Below are positions 60,603 through 64,000 of a stretch of DNA of 64,000 nucleotides, piece by piece (the stretch's first letter is position 1; every line of letters starts with the position of its first letter). The stretch comes from Phanerodontia chrysosporium (Eukaryota > Basidiomycota > Agaricomycetes > Polyporales > Phanerochaetaceae): positions 1,116,001-1,180,000 of the forward strand of contig MJGA01000003.1 in the NCBI GenBank assembly GCA_001910725.1. Direction: 5' to 3'. The translations under genes were made by a program, and so were the position numbers. The notes beneath the pieces are model-generated. The model was given only the letters and a program-made list of their open reading frames with translations, was not told where the DNA came from and searched no databases.

Positions 60603-61004
60603 GATGATAGATAGACTACGAAATCGTTATGCCTGCGCAGACTGGTGAGTTTTCTGCGCCGAACGATGGGCGATGGAGGGAGATACTCACAACAGAGAAC
60701 TGGGGAAAAATATCAGAACAGGTCCGATACAAGGGAAGAGGATATGAGACAGAGAGGAGAGATAGAGAGAGAGGAGAGAGAAACAGAGAGGAAAAAGAGA
60801 CAGAGACGAGAGAACAGTCAGAGAGACAGCGGACTCGTTACGGTTCCTGGCAAGAAAGAGGCCTCTGCCAGAATCGCACGCAGACCTCTCTCGGCGATCT
60901 CCGTGCACGGATTATCAAAGCGCGGCGGCACGTGCATTACGTAAGGTCTTTCGCGCCACAACGGCCCTGTCAGAACGTTGCAGAACAAAGCAAACTATGT
61001 ACAA
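60603..61004. other. Intergenic with purine-rich leader
   Basis: Upstream of the PUB1-like gene and downstream of prohibitin. No coding evidence beyond the GA-rich tract. Confidence 0.5.
60736..60831. repeat. GA-rich low-complexity tract
   Basis: Imperfect GAGA/AGAGAC repeats on the plus strand (CT-rich on the coding strand of the PUB1-like gene), probably in its promoter or 5' leader, where CT-rich tracts are common in fungi. Confidence 0.7.
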
Positions 61005-62257
61005 CTAGGTACGGCCAGTAGGGACGTTCAACAGCACATTGCCTCCGCTGCTCGGCACGTAGCTCACGTTCGGGTTGTTCGCCAGCGACTGCACGATCGC
61101 CTTGCTCGCCTCGATCTTCCGCAGCGCGACAAACGCCTCCCCGCCTTGTTCAACGCCTGCGAAATCACCACCGCAGCCTCGGCCTCGCCCTCTGCACGGA
61201 TGACGGCCGCCTGACGCTCTTGCTCTGCCTGCAATCACGGTCAGACTCCGTTCAAGCCTATACGTCTCCTAAGTCTCACCTTTTCGACAATGAACTTTGC
61301 ACGCTCGGCATCTATGGACGGGTCAGAGAGGAAACTTTCCAACGGTGCTACGACAAACCTTGTTGGGCAATCTGCTTCGCTTCGACAGCCTGTGAAAGAA
61401 CACAGTCAGCGAGGGGTCGCGCATACATACGTCGCGGGCAGTACGCACTTGTGTGAACTCCTATTGTTGACCGTCAGCAGTGTCGTGAGAAGCAGCACAA
61501 ACGAAAACGGACCTTTCCAAACGTCAGATGTGTGATGGACACATCCTCGAGCTTGATGTTGAACTCTCCAGCACGCTGAAGCAGGTCCTCACGTATCCGC
61601 GACGAGACCTATTTGCTCCGTGAACGGACATCCCTGGGACACACATGTGCTTCTTTACGTACAACTTCACGCTGAGTGATCAACTCTGCAGCGTCAAACT
61701 GGGCAACGATGCTCTTCAAAACTTCATTTCCGATTGAAGGCAGAACACGCTCGTCATAGTCGAGGCCAAGGTTTTGGTAGATTTTAGGCAGGTGCTGAAC
61801 ATCCGGCCGCGAGAGCACACGGAGGGTGATGGAGATCATTTGGAGGTCCTTGGAACCAGTGGTGGTCGAAATGTTCTACGACAGACTCAGTTGTACATGT
61901 GAAACCGCGCAGACAAAGACATACCCTTGGCTTGATGCGGCAGTCATAGAGAATAGCCCGCTGCAGCCATGGAATGAGGAAGTGAGTGCCCTCGGGCTTG
62001 GCCTGGTGACGAAGAGCTGCTATCAGCATACAAAGCTAGGAACTACGGCAGTACAACGCACCTCGTCCTTCACACCCGCGAACCGGTCGAACATGACAGC
62101 CCGGTAGCCTCCAGGAACATCATAAATACTGGCCTGGAACACGGCGCCGGCAAGGGCAACAGGAACTGTTCAGGTGCGAGAGTTAGCCGTTGCATGCCTA
62201 CTGAGCATTGTGGCGGAACATACTCAGGATGCGGTTGAGTGTCTGCTGCAACGCCAT
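61005..62257 (-). CDS. PHB1: Prohibitin 1
   Basis: Inner mitochondrial membrane ring subunit with PHB2. Exons 62257-62224, 62165-62062, 62016-61925, 61875-61663, 61608-61513, 61460-61449 (12 nt, EFTQ), 61389-61359, 61311-61280, 61228-61005 (279 residues). N-terminal membrane anchor [27 protein letters not shown] domain with [33 protein letters not shown] and [20 protein letters not shown], and a C-terminal coiled coil with [20 protein letters not shown]. Two missing G's are inferred: at 61139-61142 (CCCC, restores [14 protein letters not shown]) and at the exon 2 end near 62061-62063. Confidence 0.9.
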
Positions 62258-62460
62258 GGCCGGAATCCTAGAGCTTGTGGTGGTCGACCTCCAAGTTCGG
62301 AACGGGCGCTTGAACGCGGCATCGTTGCGCGTCAGTGCGCGTCACCTCCGAGCCCCCGCACCGCACCCCGACCAACATACTCACGGGACAAAATATCTCA
62401 CACACAGAGGCATCACAAAGCAAGGGAAATGTGCTCAAGGAATTATTCTATGGAATTACG

Positions 62461-64000
62461 TTATGCATCCTGCAACAGCAAATCTCCTTTCTTGTCTGCA
62501 TCTCCCCCTGCCATCCTCGCAGAGTGACTGCCGAATTGCATGGCACGCTTCTTCCTAACGCTCGCCTCAACAAGCCCAACCTTTCTTGCCGCAATCCGGA
62601 GCAGCATCTTTTCCCCGATTCCTGCCTCCATTCGGGGGTCGAGCTTCACATGTACGGGCAAGCTCGACAAGAAGGAGACGACTGATAGCGATAAGAATGG
62701 GTGTCTCGTCTCCTTTCCATGAGACGATATGACCCGGTCGTCGCGACCCAGATTTCGGTTCGGTATCCGGTCTAGTTCTAGTTGCAGCTGTTCATGCAAT
62801 CTCTCAGATGTATGCCGCAAGAGTGATCTTGCTGGACACTCACCTCATCTATAATCGCGTGCCAGCCGCGTGCCTTGAAAGCAGTGCGGAACCTTCCATA
62901 CCCGCCCAGAAGCTCATCCGAACCCAAGCCATTCAGTATAACTCGAGCAGGGCTTTTGTAGGGCGATGCTTCAGCTGTAGCGGCATTGCGCACCTGGCCC
63001 TCCCCTCGCACAGCAAAGTACAGAGCAGCAGCGAGACTCTGTCAAGGGCAACGATTGAGTATAACCTTCTGTACGCGGGTATAATGAAGATTCACCAAGT
63101 CCATGACAGTTCGTCCTGGGAACATCAAGTTTTCGACCACTGTTCTGGCACCTGTATACTCCTGGAAGACCCGTGCATTAGTGGACGAGACTGCCGAGTC
63201 ACGACCTACCGACCTCGAACGGTATGTTGACCTCGACCTTGACACATGTGTAAGTCGCGACTTGCGCTCGATGAAGAAGCTTACAAAGCTTACAAAGTTC
63301 CAAGTTCGATGGGGACACAGTCTCCGCAACTCCTCCAACTCCTGCAGGCCAGTCCCTCGGTCAGGGACGTTGTACGTAACGTCTATAGACGAATAGTCGA
63401 CCCGATCCTTGAGTTTCTGCCATCTCTCTCGTTTGGGCAACCCACCAATGTTGCCTTCCACCTGCACACGGATCTTCCGCGGGTTCTCAAAGGCAACGTT
63501 GAGGAGGTCGATGGGCTCGGCGGGATCGACGTGCCTGTCAGCCAGGAAGGCCAGCATCGTCGAGTCGATCCCGCCACTGAAGAGCACCGCGACTCGGGCC
63601 TTACCTCTATCCTCGCTGGAAACCTTTCGTCAGTATCTGTGATGGAAAATATGCTTGTCAACTCACGGGTTTTGTGGGATATTCACGACCCGTAACCGGA
63701 CGCTCTCATCTAGGTGGCTGATGAGCTCATCAGCGGCAGCAGCCAGGTACTCCGGTGGGTTATCGAGGCCTTCAGGCTGTGGAGGATCGTCTGGGAGAGT
63801 GCGATTGACAGGGGTCAAGCGGCCTGGCCGGGGGATGGGATCAAGGACCTCTGCACTCGTCTCGTGAAGACCGAAGCTGACTTACAAATCGGAGCTGCCT
63901 CTCTGGACTCTCTCTCGGAAGGGTCTGCAGATGCGAGGAAAAGGCATCGACCAGCTGCAGTCGGTGTTAGTAGTGGCCTGCGCCTTGGAGCATGCACCTA
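62461..64000 (-). CDS. Asparagine-synthase-domain protein (ASNSD1-like), 5' end outside window
   Basis: Exons visible: 63954-63886, 63848-63667, 63606-63294, 63237-63214, 63161-63096, 63038-62844, 62802-62461 (396 residues, no frame break). The ATP-pyrophosphatase motif is VAVLFSGGIDSTMLAFLADR, followed by TWNFVEVNIPFEEYTGARTV and the second conserved site ILNGLGSDELLGGYGRFRTA. The C-terminal stretch RLHEQLQLELDRIPNRNLGR leads to TRHPFLSLSVVSFL. This matches the eukaryotic ASNSD1/YML096W group rather than true asparagine synthetase. The class-II glutaminase N-terminus should lie beyond position 64000. Function of the group is unclear. Confidence 0.85.

Noticed and set aside
60736..60831. Functional purine-rich repeat locus or satellite
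   Set aside because: Imperfect, short and located in a promoter/leader, consistent with ordinary CT-rich fungal 5' sequence.

Overview
This is eukaryotic DNA from a filamentous basidiomycete, most likely a wood- or litter-decaying Agaricomycete (possibly Polyporales; the order is an inference). Genes are dense, lie on both strands and are cut by many GT-AG introns, mostly 50-60 nt. Coding DNA is GC-rich. The window encodes a CBM1-GH3 beta-glucosidase, a relic cytochrome P450 and a TauD-type dioxygenase, which fits such a fungus. I see no rRNA, CRISPR array, phage or convincing transposon.

Layout. 1-3 kb: ALG10 (cut by the left edge), head-to-head with the eRF1 methyltransferase MTQ2, then a TauD-like dioxygenase. 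4-7 kb: OPT oligopeptide transporter. 7-10 kb: PRP19 (splicing) divergent from SGT2 (tail-anchored protein delivery). 11-16 kb: a large tricalbin (ER-plasma membrane tether). 16-19 kb: gene-poor, with one candidate small cysteine peptide gene. 19-27 kb: HAD hydrolase, Ugo1-like carrier, an R1R2R3-Myb/C2H2 regulator, PRP17. 28-35 kb: a candidate Kex2-processed peptide precursor, MCM3, and RINT1/TIP20. 36-43 kb: P450 relic, beta-carbonic anhydrase, peroxisomal ABCD transporter, PRELI/UPS protein. 44-54 kb: CBM1-GH3 beta-glucosidase, OSBP-related protein, RAB7 head-to-head with ATG16. 54.6-58.9 kb: a cluster of three related secreted glycine/asparagine-rich repeat proteins (A, B, C). 59-64 kb: PUB1/TIA-1-like RNA-binding protein, prohibitin 1, and an asparagine-synthase-domain protein cut by the right edge.

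The most novel material is the A/B/C cluster. The proteins share an MRSP start, a basic (Kex2-like) site just before the first repeat, and a GGNAYSG-type repeat. Three full repeat exons are exactly 162 nt (54 residues) and bounded by phase-1 introns. B and C are head-to-head with mirrored TATA boxes and a shared 5' leader. Two small secreted peptide candidates (18.0 kb and 28.2 kb) are also worth following.

A caution for every reader: about half of the conserved genes carry single-base indels, nearly all a missing base in a short homopolymer, that break otherwise perfect reading frames. I read these as uncorrected sequencing errors rather than pseudogenes, and annotate across them. Protein lengths given are after allowing for them. 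Exon coordinates come from manual splicing by homology and phase.
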